A program made the position numbers and the translations under genes. A stretch of 64,000 nucleotides of DNA. Source: an uncultured Rikenella sp. GTDB taxonomy: Bacteria > Bacteroidota > Bacteroidia > Bacteroidales > Rikenellaceae. Positions 42,414 through 50,672 of this stretch are shown here, piece by piece (positions within the stretch are counted from its first letter, which is position 1; each line of letters begins with the position of its first letter). The notes under the pieces are model-generated. The model searched no databases. It had not been told where the DNA came from and saw nothing but the letters and a program-made list of their open reading frames with translations. The stretch lies in the NCBI RefSeq assembly GCF_910577125.1, contig NZ_CAJTMN010000001.1, positions 1 to 64,000 of the forward strand. Reading direction: 5' to 3'.

Positions 42414-43280
42414 ATGACCATGCATTGTTGTCGGAACAAGGCCGACGAGGCGGATATTCGGGTAGAGATTCCGGGGTTTACGACAGCATCTTCCGAGCGG
42501 GGGATGTTTTTCCTGATGGGCGGGCCGTGTGTGGTGGAGAATGAGGCGGTGGTGATGGAGATCGCCGGCCGGATGGTGGAGATTACCTCGCGGCTGGGGA
42601 TTCCGTATATCTTCAAGGCGTCGTATCGGAAAGCCAATCGCAGCCGGTCGGACTCGTTTACCGGAATCGGCGATATTCGGGCGTTGGAGTTGTTGGCCAA
42701 GGTGCGGCGGGAGTTTCGGGTGCCGGTGGTGACCGACATCCATAATCCGGAAGAGGCGGCGATGGCGGCCGAATATGTCGATGTGCTCCAGATTCCGGCC
42801 TTTCTGTGCCGGCAGACCGACCTGCTGACGGCGGCGGCCGAGACCGGACGGTGGGTCAATATCAAGAAGGGGCAGTTTTTGGCCCCTGAATCGATGGTTT
42901 TCGCGGCCGAGAAGATCACGGAGACGGGAAATAAGAAGGTGATGCTGACCGACCGGGGCACGTCGTTCGGATATTACGACCTCGTCGTGGATTATCGGGG
43001 GATACCGATCATGCAGCGGACGGGATTTCCGGTGGTGGTGGACATCACCCACTCGCTGCAGCAGCCCAATCAGAGCAGCGGAGTGACGGGCGGACAGCCG
43101 GAGATGATCGAGACCATCGCCCGGGCGGCGATTGCGGTGGGGGCGGACGGCCTGTTCGTCGAGACGCATCCCGATCCGGCCCGGGCTTTGTCGGACGGAG
43201 CCAATATGCTGGCTTTGGATCGGATGGAGGGAATGCTCGAACGGCTGGTGGCATTGCGAACGACCGTCCTCTCGTTTTAA
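42414..43280 (+). CDS. kdsA: 2-dehydro-3-deoxyphosphooctonate aldolase KdsA
   Basis: 288 residues from the ATG at 42414; an ATG two codons later and an upstream TTG are alternatives. Conserved segments: GPCVVENEAVVMEIAGRM, IFKASYRKANRSRSDSF, DIHNPEEAA, VLQIPAFLCRQTDLL, NIKKGQFLAP, RGTSFGYYDLVVDYRGIP and FVETHPDPARALSDGANML. It condenses arabinose-5-phosphate with phosphoenolpyruvate to make KDO-8-phosphate for lipid A cores. Conserved Cys and His metal-site residues suggest either metal-dependent or -independent form; not resolved. kdsB, kdsC and kdsD are not adjacent. Confidence 0.95.
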   Translation: MTMHCCRNKADEADIRVEIPGFTTASSERGMFFLMGGPCVVENEAVVMEIAGRMVEITSRLGIPYIFKASYRKANRSRSDSFTGIGDIRALELLAKVRREFRVPVVTDIHNPEEAAMAAEYVDVLQIPAFLCRQTDLLTAAAETGRWVNIKKGQFLAPESMVFAAEKITETGNKKVMLTDRGTSFGYYDLVVDYRGIPIMQRTGFPVVVDITHSLQQPNQSSGVTGGQPEMIETIARAAIAVGADGLFVETHPDPARALSDGANMLALDRMEGMLERLVALRTTVLSF

Positions 43281-43312
43281 TCGTCCCACTCAATTAGGAT
43301 TTCATTCACCGT

Positions 43313-44017
43313 ATGGAAGAGAACAAGACGGCGAACGCTGCCGGGAAACGCGAACAGATTGTGGAGACGCTGAAAACCAAATCGGTGCTCTTGCAGCGGA
43401 TTTTTGACAATACGCAGCAGGTTTTCGGACAACTCAAAGAGATTTTACAGGAATACGCCGTCGAGGTCAATGAACAGCTCGAAGGGGTCACCGATCGGCG
43501 TGTCAAGCTGGAATACCGCGACCGGGGGAAATTCGAAGCGCAGCTCCAGCTGGCCGGCGATATCCTGATCTTCAGCATGCACACCAACGTCTTCCAGTTC
43601 GAACGGGAAAATATCATCTGGCAGAATTCCTATGTGAAGCAGGACAAACAGAACTCCTATTGCGGGGTGATCAACATCTACAACTTCCTCTCGGACTCGT
43701 TCCGGTACAACCGGTCGGCGGACGAGGGGTATCTCGTGGCACGGATCTTTATCAACCGCGAATTCCAGTATATGGTCGAGGGGAAACGACAGGTGACCTA
43801 CCGCCACGACAATTTCGGGCAGGGGGCCATTACTCAGGATGCCTTGACCGAGATTATCGAAAATACGATGGCCTATACGCTGGACTTCGACCTCCTTGTG
43901 CCGCCGTACGATACGGTCAAACTGGTGACGGTGGATCAGATGAATACCAAAATTGAGAACTCGAAACTCCAGACCGGGAAACGGCTGGGGTATCAGTTCC
44001 GTTCGGACGATGTGTAA
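43313..44017 (+). CDS. Conserved hypothetical protein, coupled to the barrel gene
   Basis: 234 residues, no signal peptide or membrane helix, so probably cytoplasmic. The N-terminal 60 residues are a helical coiled-coil-like region (QIVETLKTKSVLLQRIFDNT, then FGQLKEILQEYAVEV). The remainder alternates beta strands (LQLAGDILIFSMHTNVFQF, GVINIYNFLSDSF, ARIFINREFQYMVEGKR) and ends LVTVDQMNTKIENSK. I do not recognise the family. The stop overlaps the next start by 8 nt, so it is translated together with the BamA-like gene. Confidence 0.7.
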   Translation: MEENKTANAAGKREQIVETLKTKSVLLQRIFDNTQQVFGQLKEILQEYAVEVNEQLEGVTDRRVKLEYRDRGKFEAQLQLAGDILIFSMHTNVFQFERENIIWQNSYVKQDKQNSYCGVINIYNFLSDSFRYNRSADEGYLVARIFINREFQYMVEGKRQVTYRHDNFGQGAITQDALTEIIENTMAYTLDFDLLVPPYDTVKLVTVDQMNTKIENSKLQTGKRLGYQFRSDDV

Positions 44018-45884
44018 TGGGAGACATATCGTTTTCCTCCTCTCGATCATCCTTTTCGGAGTAGCCGTTCTCACCTCCAGCGGACAGCTCCCGCCGCATT
44101 ATTCGACCCAGTTGCATGCCGATACGGCCATCGTGCCGATCAACTATCGGGAACGGAGCGCCCGGTCGGATGCCTTCTATGATACCTTGCGGTTGCGGAA
44201 ATACAAGAACGCCTTCACGCGCTTTCTGTTCCGGTCGCTGATCCGGAGCCGGAACAGCAGCGACGAGGGGACTCCTTCGCTCGATTTTAAACAGAACCGG
44301 AACTATTTTGAGTACTTCTCCGGCAAACGGATCACTGCGATCCACTGGACGTTGGCCAATGTCTTTTCGCCGCGCGATACGACACAAAAGGTAAGCTGGC
44401 TGCAACGGACGATCGACAAAATCCATATTCAAACCCATCCTGCGCAGTTGCAGCAGAATCTGCTTTTTCAGGTCGGTGACACCCTCAATCCTTATGTGCT
44501 GGGAATCAACGAAGAGCTCTTGCGTAGCCTACCCAACCTGGCGACCGCCTATTTTGTCGTCCTGCCTGACCGGAGCGACTCGACAGGGGTATCGGTACAC
44601 ATCTTTGCGCGCGATAACTGGTCGATCGGCGTGGATGTCGATTGGGGACGTCTGGAGAGGAGTCTTTCGGTCTTCGACCGGAACTTTCTCGGGACGGGTG
44701 ACGAGCTGGAGCTGGAGGTGATCGGAGACAAAAGTCTGACCCATTTCGGTTTCGGAGCCGAATACACCGCCCGGAACCTGTTGGGACATTTTACCGATGC
44801 GACCATCGGATTGGGAGGCGGGGCCGAGCATCGTGTGGCCCGGTTCACCGTGACCCACCCGTTCATTCTCCCTACGGGATGGGCCTATGGCTTTACGGCC
44901 GATCGGACCGACCAGCGCGAAGAGATGACCCGGGCGGATACGTCGTACCGTATCGGCCGGTTCCGGTTGGGCGGTTGGGGAGGACGGTCGTGGTGTCTGG
45001 ATTGGCGCAACGGGACGAACGTCTATGTGACGGCTTCGCTGGATCGGGAGCGCTATTTGAGCCGGCCGGAGGTCGCGGAGACTTTGAACCCCTACTATCA
45101 CCACTCCACGCAGCTGTTGTTCGGTTTCGGTTTCTCGCGGCGGAACTATTTTCAGGGGAATATGATCTACGGATTCGGACGGACGGAGGACATCCCTTAC
45201 GGTTTCCGGTTCGAGCTGGTCGGCGGTCGGCAGTGGGAGGAGTTGCTCGGAGCGAGAGACTATTGGGGTATCCGGGGGTATTGGGGAAATCTGATTCGGA
45301 ACAGCTACCTGGAGGCAAGTCTGGCGATGGGTTCCTATTTTACGCGGAATTATCGCCTGCAGCAGTCGGTGGTGACGGGCCATATCAAATATTTCACCCC
45401 TTTGTTGCGGGTGCGGACGAGTTATATCCGTCAGTTCGGTACGATGTCGGCCACCATGGGATTTCATCGGCTGGAGGGGGAGCGGGAGGCGCTGCGGTAT
45501 GAAAACCGTTGGGGACGGGGCATCCGCGGGCTGGGGGCGAACTGGCGAATGACCGGCTACAACCGTTTGATCTTTGGTTCCGAGACGGTGGTCTTCACTC
45601 CGCTTTTTCTGTACCATTTCCGTTTTGCCTTTTTCCTGTGCGGCGATGCCGGGTGGCTCGGATACGACAACAACCTGTTCCGCAATCGGTTTACGGGGGC
45701 GATCGGTGCCGGGGTGCGGATTCGGAACGAGCGGCTGATTCTCAACAACGTGGAGATCCGGTTCGGATATGCCTTCAACAGGCCTCCGGACGTGGGGTAT
45801 CGTACTTTCTCGATCTCCAGCGAGCCGGACTTCAAGGAGATCGACTTCGCTCCCGAGCGGCCGCAGGTGATTCCTTATCGGTGA
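44010..45884 (+). CDS. BamA/TamA-like outer-membrane beta-barrel protein
   Basis: 624 residues from the ATG at 44010 overlapping the preceding stop. A hydrophobic signal (IVFLLSIILFGVAVLTSSGQ) is followed by a POTRA-like region (about 95-210: IHIQTHPAQLQQNLLFQVG, then ELLRSLPNLATAYFVVLPD). A C-terminal bacterial surface antigen barrel (about 225-624) has strands such as GFGAEYTARNLLGHFTDATI, VYVTASLDRERYL, NYFQGNMIYGFGR and NNVEIRFGYAFNRP. It is shorter than BamA, with fewer POTRA units. Likely role: outer-membrane protein or lipid transport. The adjacent cytoplasmic gene argues for a conserved pair. Confidence 0.78.
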   Translation: MCNGRHIVFLLSIILFGVAVLTSSGQLPPHYSTQLHADTAIVPINYRERSARSDAFYDTLRLRKYKNAFTRFLFRSLIRSRNSSDEGTPSLDFKQNRNYFEYFSGKRITAIHWTLANVFSPRDTTQKVSWLQRTIDKIHIQTHPAQLQQNLLFQVGDTLNPYVLGINEELLRSLPNLATAYFVVLPDRSDSTGVSVHIFARDNWSIGVDVDWGRLERSLSVFDRNFLGTGDELELEVIGDKSLTHFGFGAEYTARNLLGHFTDATIGLGGGAEHRVARFTVTHPFILPTGWAYGFTADRTDQREEMTRADTSYRIGRFRLGGWGGRSWCLDWRNGTNVYVTASLDRERYLSRPEVAETLNPYYHHSTQLLFGFGFSRRNYFQGNMIYGFGRTEDIPYGFRFELVGGRQWEELLGARDYWGIRGYWGNLIRNSYLEASLAMGSYFTRNYRLQQSVVTGHIKYFTPLLRVRTSYIRQFGTMSATMGFHRLEGEREALRYENRWGRGIRGLGANWRMTGYNRLIFGSETVVFTPLFLYHFRFAFFLCGDAGWLGYDNNLFRNRFTGAIGAGVRIRNERLILNNVEIRFGYAFNRPPDVGYRTFSISSEPDFKEIDFAPERPQVIPYR

Positions 45885-45954
45885 TCCGGTGCGGGGGCTA
45901 TTCGTGGCACGAAATATGCTTTCTTATCGGCTACATACTTAAATTCTTGAAATC

Positions 45955-46548
45955 ATGTCAGTATTAGTTGGTAGAAAAGCTCCGTTATTCCGGGCTACGG
46001 CGGTGGTCAACGGAAGTGAAATCATTCCGGATTTTTCGTTGGAAACGTACGCGGATAAAAAGTACGTCCTCTTCTTTTTTTACCCGGCGGACTTCTCGGC
46101 GGTGTGTCCCACCGAGATCCTCGCTTTTCAGGAGCGGATGGCAGAGTTCGACGAACGTAACGTCGCAGTGGTGGGATGTTCGGGCGATTCGCAGTTCGTC
46201 CATCAGAAATGGCTCTCGATTCCGGTGAAACAGGGGGGAATCGAAGGGGTGAAGTATCCGCTGGTGGCCGATTCGGCCAAGACGATCATGCAGCTTTACG
46301 ATGTGCTGGCGGGCGATTATCTCTACAATGCGGAAGGAGAAGTGTCGTTCGAAGGGCCGGCGATGGCCTATCGGGGCAGTTTTCTGATCGACAAGGCCGG
46401 AATCGTGCGGCATCAGGTGGTCAACGACCTGCCGTTGAGCCGGAGCATCGACGAGACGTTGCGGATGATCGACGCGCTGCAACATTTCGAGGAGTACGGC
46501 GAGGCGTGCCCGATCGACTGGCACAAGGGAGACAAGGGAATTAAGTAA
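45955..46548 (+). CDS. ahpC: Typical 2-Cys peroxiredoxin (AhpC/Prx1 type)
   Basis: 197 residues. The peroxidatic Cys51 lies in FFYPADFSAVCPTEILAF (41-58), with resolving Cys185 in GEACPIDWHKG. RGSFLIDKAGIVRHQVVNDL is standard for the Prx1 group. It reduces hydrogen and alkyl hydroperoxides with thioredoxin or AhpF as donor. No ahpF follows, only repeat copy C, so an unlinked reductase must serve. Confidence 0.94.
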   Translation: MSVLVGRKAPLFRATAVVNGSEIIPDFSLETYADKKYVLFFFYPADFSAVCPTEILAFQERMAEFDERNVAVVGCSGDSQFVHQKWLSIPVKQGGIEGVKYPLVADSAKTIMQLYDVLAGDYLYNAEGEVSFEGPAMAYRGSFLIDKAGIVRHQVVNDLPLSRSIDETLRMIDALQHFEEYGEACPIDWHKGDKGIK

Positions 46549-46581
46549 CTGTACCGTTTTTCTGTAACCATTCTTTGTGCT

Positions 46582-46853
46582 GGATGGTACTGTTCTCTTT
46601 CTGAAGAAAGAGAACCAGAAAGACTTCCGAGGATGCTTGCGCATCCTAACTCTATTTCGGTACAGTATCTGAACTTTTGATTTTTCGGGCCACGGAAAAG
46701 GGCGCGCTTGAGGCTATCAAAAACCTTAGCGCGCCCTTTTTTCTTGGCCCGAAGAACAAGATGATGAGACCTTGTCACCCGGATGGCTTTAAAGTGCGAA
46801 GCACTTTCGAAAGTTTCTTTGGTACTTTCTGTTCACAGAAAGTACGGTACCCG
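46582..46853 (+). repeat. Dispersed intergenic nested inverted repeat, copy C (rearranged)
   Basis: About 272 bp filling the gap between convergent peroxiredoxin and acyl-CoA dehydrogenase genes. The left end matches copy B (GGTACTGTTCTCTTTCTG, then GAGGATGCTTGCGCATCC). The right end is a related but inverted unit (AAAGTGCGAAGCACTTTCG, AAAGTTTCTTTGGTACTTTC, CAGAAAGTACGGTACCC), so this copy is nearly symmetrical. The central stem AAAAGGGCGCGCT/AGCGCGCCCTTTT (46696-46708 and 46728-46740) has a 19-nt loop and again differs from the other copies, while flanking GGGCC/GGCCC is retained. The rest of 46549-46895 shows no gene. Confidence 0.75.
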
Positions 46854-46895
46854 CACGTAGCTAAAGAACGGGCATGCAAAAAACAGTACGGTTAA

Positions 46896-48650
46896 TTAAG
46901 CTTCGATCGTTTCGTCCAACACCATTTTGAAATATCCCAGGCTGTCCGGTTCGAACTCCCGGATGTAGCTCAGATGGGCATTGCACTTGGCCTGTCCCTC
47001 CTTAATGAAAGCGATGGCGGAGATGCGATACCCCTCCCCTACTTCCGGATGGCTGGCCTGTTGCAGCAGGAGGTGTCCCATAATGATATAGCCTCCCATT
47101 TCGACTAAACGGCGCGCATGGAAATCGAGCAGATCGGCATCGTTCCCCTCTTTCGTCGAAGCCTCGTGAACAGCTTTCACAGCCGCCTCATACTGTTCGC
47201 GCATCGTCACCAGCGTCCGATATTGTCCGTCGAGTTCCGACACCGGTTTGATCGCCTCATACCCTTGCATCTGCGCGAGCAGCACGCCTGTCGTCACCCC
47301 ACGAATCGCCGCCACCACCTGCAATTGCGATGTCCCTTCATAAATCGTCGTAATCCTGGCGTCACGATAGATCCGTTCGATGGCGTAGTCTTTCATGAAT
47401 CCCGAACCGCCGTGAATCTGCAAGGCGTCGTAAGCCACGCTGTTGCTGTATTCCGACGAGAAGAGCTTTAGGAGCGGCGTATAAGCATCCGCCAGCTTCT
47501 GATATTGCTTCATCTCCGTCCGTTCCTCCGGCGTCAGTTTTCGTTCTTTTTCGATGTGGAAATAGTTCTTATAGACATCTACGAACCGTGCCGTCTCGTA
47601 CAGCAATGCCCGGGAGGCCTGCAAACGCGCTTTCATGTTGGTCAGCAGCTCGTAAACCGCCGGGAACTGAATAATCGGTTTACCGAACTGTTCCCGCTCG
47701 TTGGCATACTTCAATGCCTCGCGGTACGCCGCCTCCATAATCCCCACCGACTGAGCCCCGATACCGAGCCGGGCCGAGTTCATCAAGGCCATCACATATT
47801 TGATGAGCCCCATCTTCCGATCCCCCACCAGCTTGGCCGGCGCATTGGTGAAGACCAGCTCGCAGGTCGGTGAGCCGATAATCCCCAGCTTGTGTTCGAT
47901 CCGTCGCACCTTGACCGCCATATGCTTCTTGTCATACACGAACAGCGACAACCCCCGTGCATCGGTCGTCCCCTCTTCGCTCCGCGCCAGCACCAGCGAG
48001 ATATCTCCGTCACCATTGGTAATGAAACGTTTCACGCCGTTCAAGAGCCACTCGCCCGGCTTGTCCGGATTGGGCGTCGCCTTGAGCATCACGGCTTGCA
48101 AATCCGAACCGGCATCCGGCTCGGTGAGGTCCATCGCCGCCGTCGCCCCCTTGTTGATCTGCGGCAAAAATTCCGCGTTGATCTCTTCGCTCGCAAACTC
48201 ATGCAAGGTTTCGGCGCAGTCCTGCAACCCCCAGATATTGCCGAATCCGGCATCGGCCCGGCTCACCAGCTCGCAGGTCATCACGTACGGTACGAGCGGG
48301 AAATTCAGTCCCCCGAACCGTCTGGGCAGCGAAATTCCGTAAACTCCCGCCTGGGTCAGCATATCGTGGTTTTCCTGCGTCCCGCGCGCATAGATCACCC
48401 GATCGTTTTCCACCCGCGGCCCCTCCTTGTCCACCGAGTCGGCATTCACGGCAATCGTGTTCGCAGCCACATCCCCCACAATTTCCAGCACTTTCCGATA
48501 GCTGTCGATCGCGTCCTCGAAGTCTACCGGCGCATAATCATAGGTCTCTTTATCCCGGAAGCCCTGTTCTTTGAGCTCCACGATCTTTTTCATCAGGGGG
48601 TGATCCAGATGAAACTGTATGTCTTTGTTATCTAAGAAAAAGTTAGCCAT
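46896..48650 (-). CDS. Acyl-CoA dehydrogenase family flavoprotein
   Basis: 584 residues, longer than the 380-residue core because of an N-terminal extension (about 1-90) and a C-terminal four-helix addition (about 450-584), as in ACAD9/VLCAD-like and Bacteroidota enzymes. Conserved segments: TQAGVYGISLPRRFGGLNFP, FGNIWGLQDCAETLH, GATAAMDLTEPDAGSDLQA, FITNGDGD and RITTIYEGTSQLQ, where the Glu of the YEGTS stretch is the expected catalytic base. It oxidises or reduces acyl-CoA or enoyl-CoA via FAD, passing electrons to EtfAB encoded immediately upstream. Substrate chain length is unknown. Confidence 0.93.
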   Translation of the reverse strand: MANFFLDNKDIQFHLDHPLMKKIVELKEQGFRDKETYDYAPVDFEDAIDSYRKVLEIVGDVAANTIAVNADSVDKEGPRVENDRVIYARGTQENHDMLTQAGVYGISLPRRFGGLNFPLVPYVMTCELVSRADAGFGNIWGLQDCAETLHEFASEEINAEFLPQINKGATAAMDLTEPDAGSDLQAVMLKATPNPDKPGEWLLNGVKRFITNGDGDISLVLARSEEGTTDARGLSLFVYDKKHMAVKVRRIEHKLGIIGSPTCELVFTNAPAKLVGDRKMGLIKYVMALMNSARLGIGAQSVGIMEAAYREALKYANEREQFGKPIIQFPAVYELLTNMKARLQASRALLYETARFVDVYKNYFHIEKERKLTPEERTEMKQYQKLADAYTPLLKLFSSEYSNSVAYDALQIHGGSGFMKDYAIERIYRDARITTIYEGTSQLQVVAAIRGVTTGVLLAQMQGYEAIKPVSELDGQYRTLVTMREQYEAAVKAVHEASTKEGNDADLLDFHARRLVEMGGYIIMGHLLLQQASHPEVGEGYRISAIAFIKEGQAKCNAHLSYIREFEPDSLGYFKMVLDETIEA

Positions 48651-48672
48651 GTCCTGTATGAGTCAAAAAGGA

Positions 48673-49692
48673 TTACTTGCTGTTCTGTTTATAGTATTTG
48701 ATCATTTTCGGAATCACCGTAGTGACGTCCCCGATAATCGCGTAGTCGGCGATTTTGTTGATCGGCGCCTCCGGATCGGTGTTGATCGAGATGACCATTG
48801 AACTGCCGTCCATCCCGGCCGTGTGTTGAATCTGGCCCGAAATTCCGCAGGCGATGTAGAGTTTCGGCCGCACCGTCACCCCCGTCTGCCCGATCTGGCG
48901 TTCGTGTTCCGTGAACCCGGCGTCCACCGCAGCGCGCGATGCCCCGACTTCAGCCCCCAATACCTCTGCCAGCTGATACAGCAGATCGAATCCCTCCTTC
49001 GACCCCATCCCGTAGCCTCCGGCCACGATAATCGGAGCACCCTTGATGTCGATCTTCCGCTCTTCCATCTCGCGGGCAATGATCTTGACTGCGAAATCCC
49101 CGTCGCTCAGGAACTTCTTGTAGTCGATCGTCTTGACTTCCGCCGGTTTCGGATCGGCCACCGGCTCCATTTTCATTACCCCTTCGCGTACGGTCGCCAT
49201 CTGCGGACGGTGATCCGGGTTGATAATCGTGGCGATGATGTTCCCGCCGAAAGCCGGCCGAATCTGGTAAAGCAAGTTCTTATATTCTTTTCCCGTCCTG
49301 GCTTCGCTGTGGTCGCCGATCTCCAGCGAGGTACAGTCTGCCGTCAGACCGCTGTGCAGCGCCGACGATACGCGCGGTGCCAAATCCCGTCCCGTGCAGG
49401 TCGCGCCGAACAAAGCGATCTGAGGTTGCTCTTCCTTAAACACCCCGCAGATAATCGCCGCATGGGGCAGCGTTCGGAACGGTGCCAGTTCCGCACCGTC
49501 GGCGACGTGTACGATCTCCGCTCCGTATTGTGCCAGCTGTTTTTCAATACCGGTCAGGTTGTGTCCGATGGCCAATGCTTCGACCCGGCATCCCAATGTC
49601 TTTGCCAAAGCCCGTGCCTTGGTCAAGAGTTCCAGCGAAACGTCGGCGACTTTGCCGTCTTCAATCTCGCAGTAAACGAATATATTGTTCAT
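48673..49692 (-). CDS. etfA: Electron transfer flavoprotein alpha subunit EtfA (FixB)
   Basis: 339 residues. The N-terminal domain shares the EtfA/EtfB fold (NIFVYCEIEDGKVADVSLEL). The C-terminal FAD domain holds VAGGYGMGSKEGFDLLYQLA, SRAAVDAGFTEHERQIGQTG, YIACGISGQIQHTAGMDGSS and the closing INTDPEAPINKIADYAIIGD. With EtfB it carries electrons to or from the neighbouring acyl-CoA dehydrogenase. Whether it is a bifurcating ETF (with Rnf regenerating ferredoxin) cannot be decided from these motifs alone. 22 nt separate it from the dehydrogenase. Confidence 0.95.
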   Translation of the reverse strand: MNNIFVYCEIEDGKVADVSLELLTKARALAKTLGCRVEALAIGHNLTGIEKQLAQYGAEIVHVADGAELAPFRTLPHAAIICGVFKEEQPQIALFGATCTGRDLAPRVSSALHSGLTADCTSLEIGDHSEARTGKEYKNLLYQIRPAFGGNIIATIINPDHRPQMATVREGVMKMEPVADPKPAEVKTIDYKKFLSDGDFAVKIIAREMEERKIDIKGAPIIVAGGYGMGSKEGFDLLYQLAEVLGAEVGASRAAVDAGFTEHERQIGQTGVTVRPKLYIACGISGQIQHTAGMDGSSMVISINTDPEAPINKIADYAIIGDVTTVIPKMIKYYKQNSK

Positions 49693-49730
49693 GAGAATTT
49701 CAGTTGGTGATTTGATTTAGGTAAGCTGGA

Positions 49731-50615
49731 TTAACCGATTGTGTGCGAAGCGATCAGCTCTTTGATTAACCCTTCGATATCGGTATCGCTTCCGGTCAGG
49801 TGTTTCGCCTCTTTGGCCTGGAAGACAATGTTTTCGATCGTCTTGACTTTGGTCGGCGAGCCGCTCAGCCCGAGCGATTCCGGTTCGGCGTTCACATCAT
49901 TCGCACCCCATTCCGGAATGCAGAGATAGCACCGCTCCTTGTGCAAAGCCATGTAGTAATCTTCCTGTTGTTCCTGCACTTCGCTCACCGTCCGGGCATG
50001 TTTGTATTTCATCACCATCTTGGCGTTCCGGGGTCGACACTCCGGCGCGCTGGCATTGACGGTCACTACCCCCGGCAGCTTCATGGTCACGGTCTCCACG
50101 CCGCACTCCAAGCGCCGGCGGATGGTGATCTCGCCTGCTTGCAGGTCGATTTTGTCCACCGCTTCGGCATAGGTCACCTGCGGCAGTCCCAGTTTCTCGG
50201 CTACCTGCGGTCCCACCTGCGCCGTGTCGCCGTCGATAGCCTGCCGTCCGGCGATGATCAAATCCGGATTCATCTTCCGGATGGCGCACGAGAGCGTGTA
50301 ACTGGTCGCCAACGTATCCGCTCCGGCAAATTTCCGGTCGGTGAGCAACACGCCGCCGTCCGCTCCGCGGAACATGGCCTCCCGTATCACCTCCGCAGCG
50401 CGGAACGGCCCCATGGTCAAAACCGTAACGGTCGATTTCGGGTGCTGATCCTTGATGCGCAAGGCCAGTTCCAATGCGTTCAAATCTTCAGGGTTGAAGA
50501 TGGCTGCCAGTGCCGCCCGGTTCACCGTACCGTCGGCTTTCATGGCATCCTTGCCTACGTTCCGCGTGTCGGGAACCTGTTTGGCGAGTACGACTATTTT
50601 TAGGGTATCATTCAT
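49731..50615 (-). CDS. etfB: Electron transfer flavoprotein beta subunit EtfB (FixA)
   Basis: 294 residues. IVVLAKQVPDTRNVGKDAMK opens the EtfB fold. NPEDLNALELALRIKDQHPK, FRAAEVIREAMFRGADGGVLL and ADTLATSYTLSCAIRKMNPD form the nucleotide-binding surface, and IAGRQAIDGDTAQVGPQVAE is the classic EtfB signature. First gene of the etfB-etfA-ACAD operon. Upstream 50616-50672 separates it from lepB on the same strand; no clear TAnnTTTG is visible there, so read-through from purA-dapB-lepB is possible. Confidence 0.95.
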   Translation of the reverse strand: MNDTLKIVVLAKQVPDTRNVGKDAMKADGTVNRAALAAIFNPEDLNALELALRIKDQHPKSTVTVLTMGPFRAAEVIREAMFRGADGGVLLTDRKFAGADTLATSYTLSCAIRKMNPDLIIAGRQAIDGDTAQVGPQVAEKLGLPQVTYAEAVDKIDLQAGEITIRRRLECGVETVTMKLPGVVTVNASAPECRPRNAKMVMKYKHARTVSEVQEQQEDYYMALHKERCYLCIPEWGANDVNAEPESLGLSGSPTKVKTIENIVFQAKEAKHLTGSDTDIEGLIKELIASHTIG

Positions 50616-50672
50616 AAAATGAAAGATTTGGATTTGTTTATTTCGTGTTTTACTTCCGCTTTGGGAGAAATA

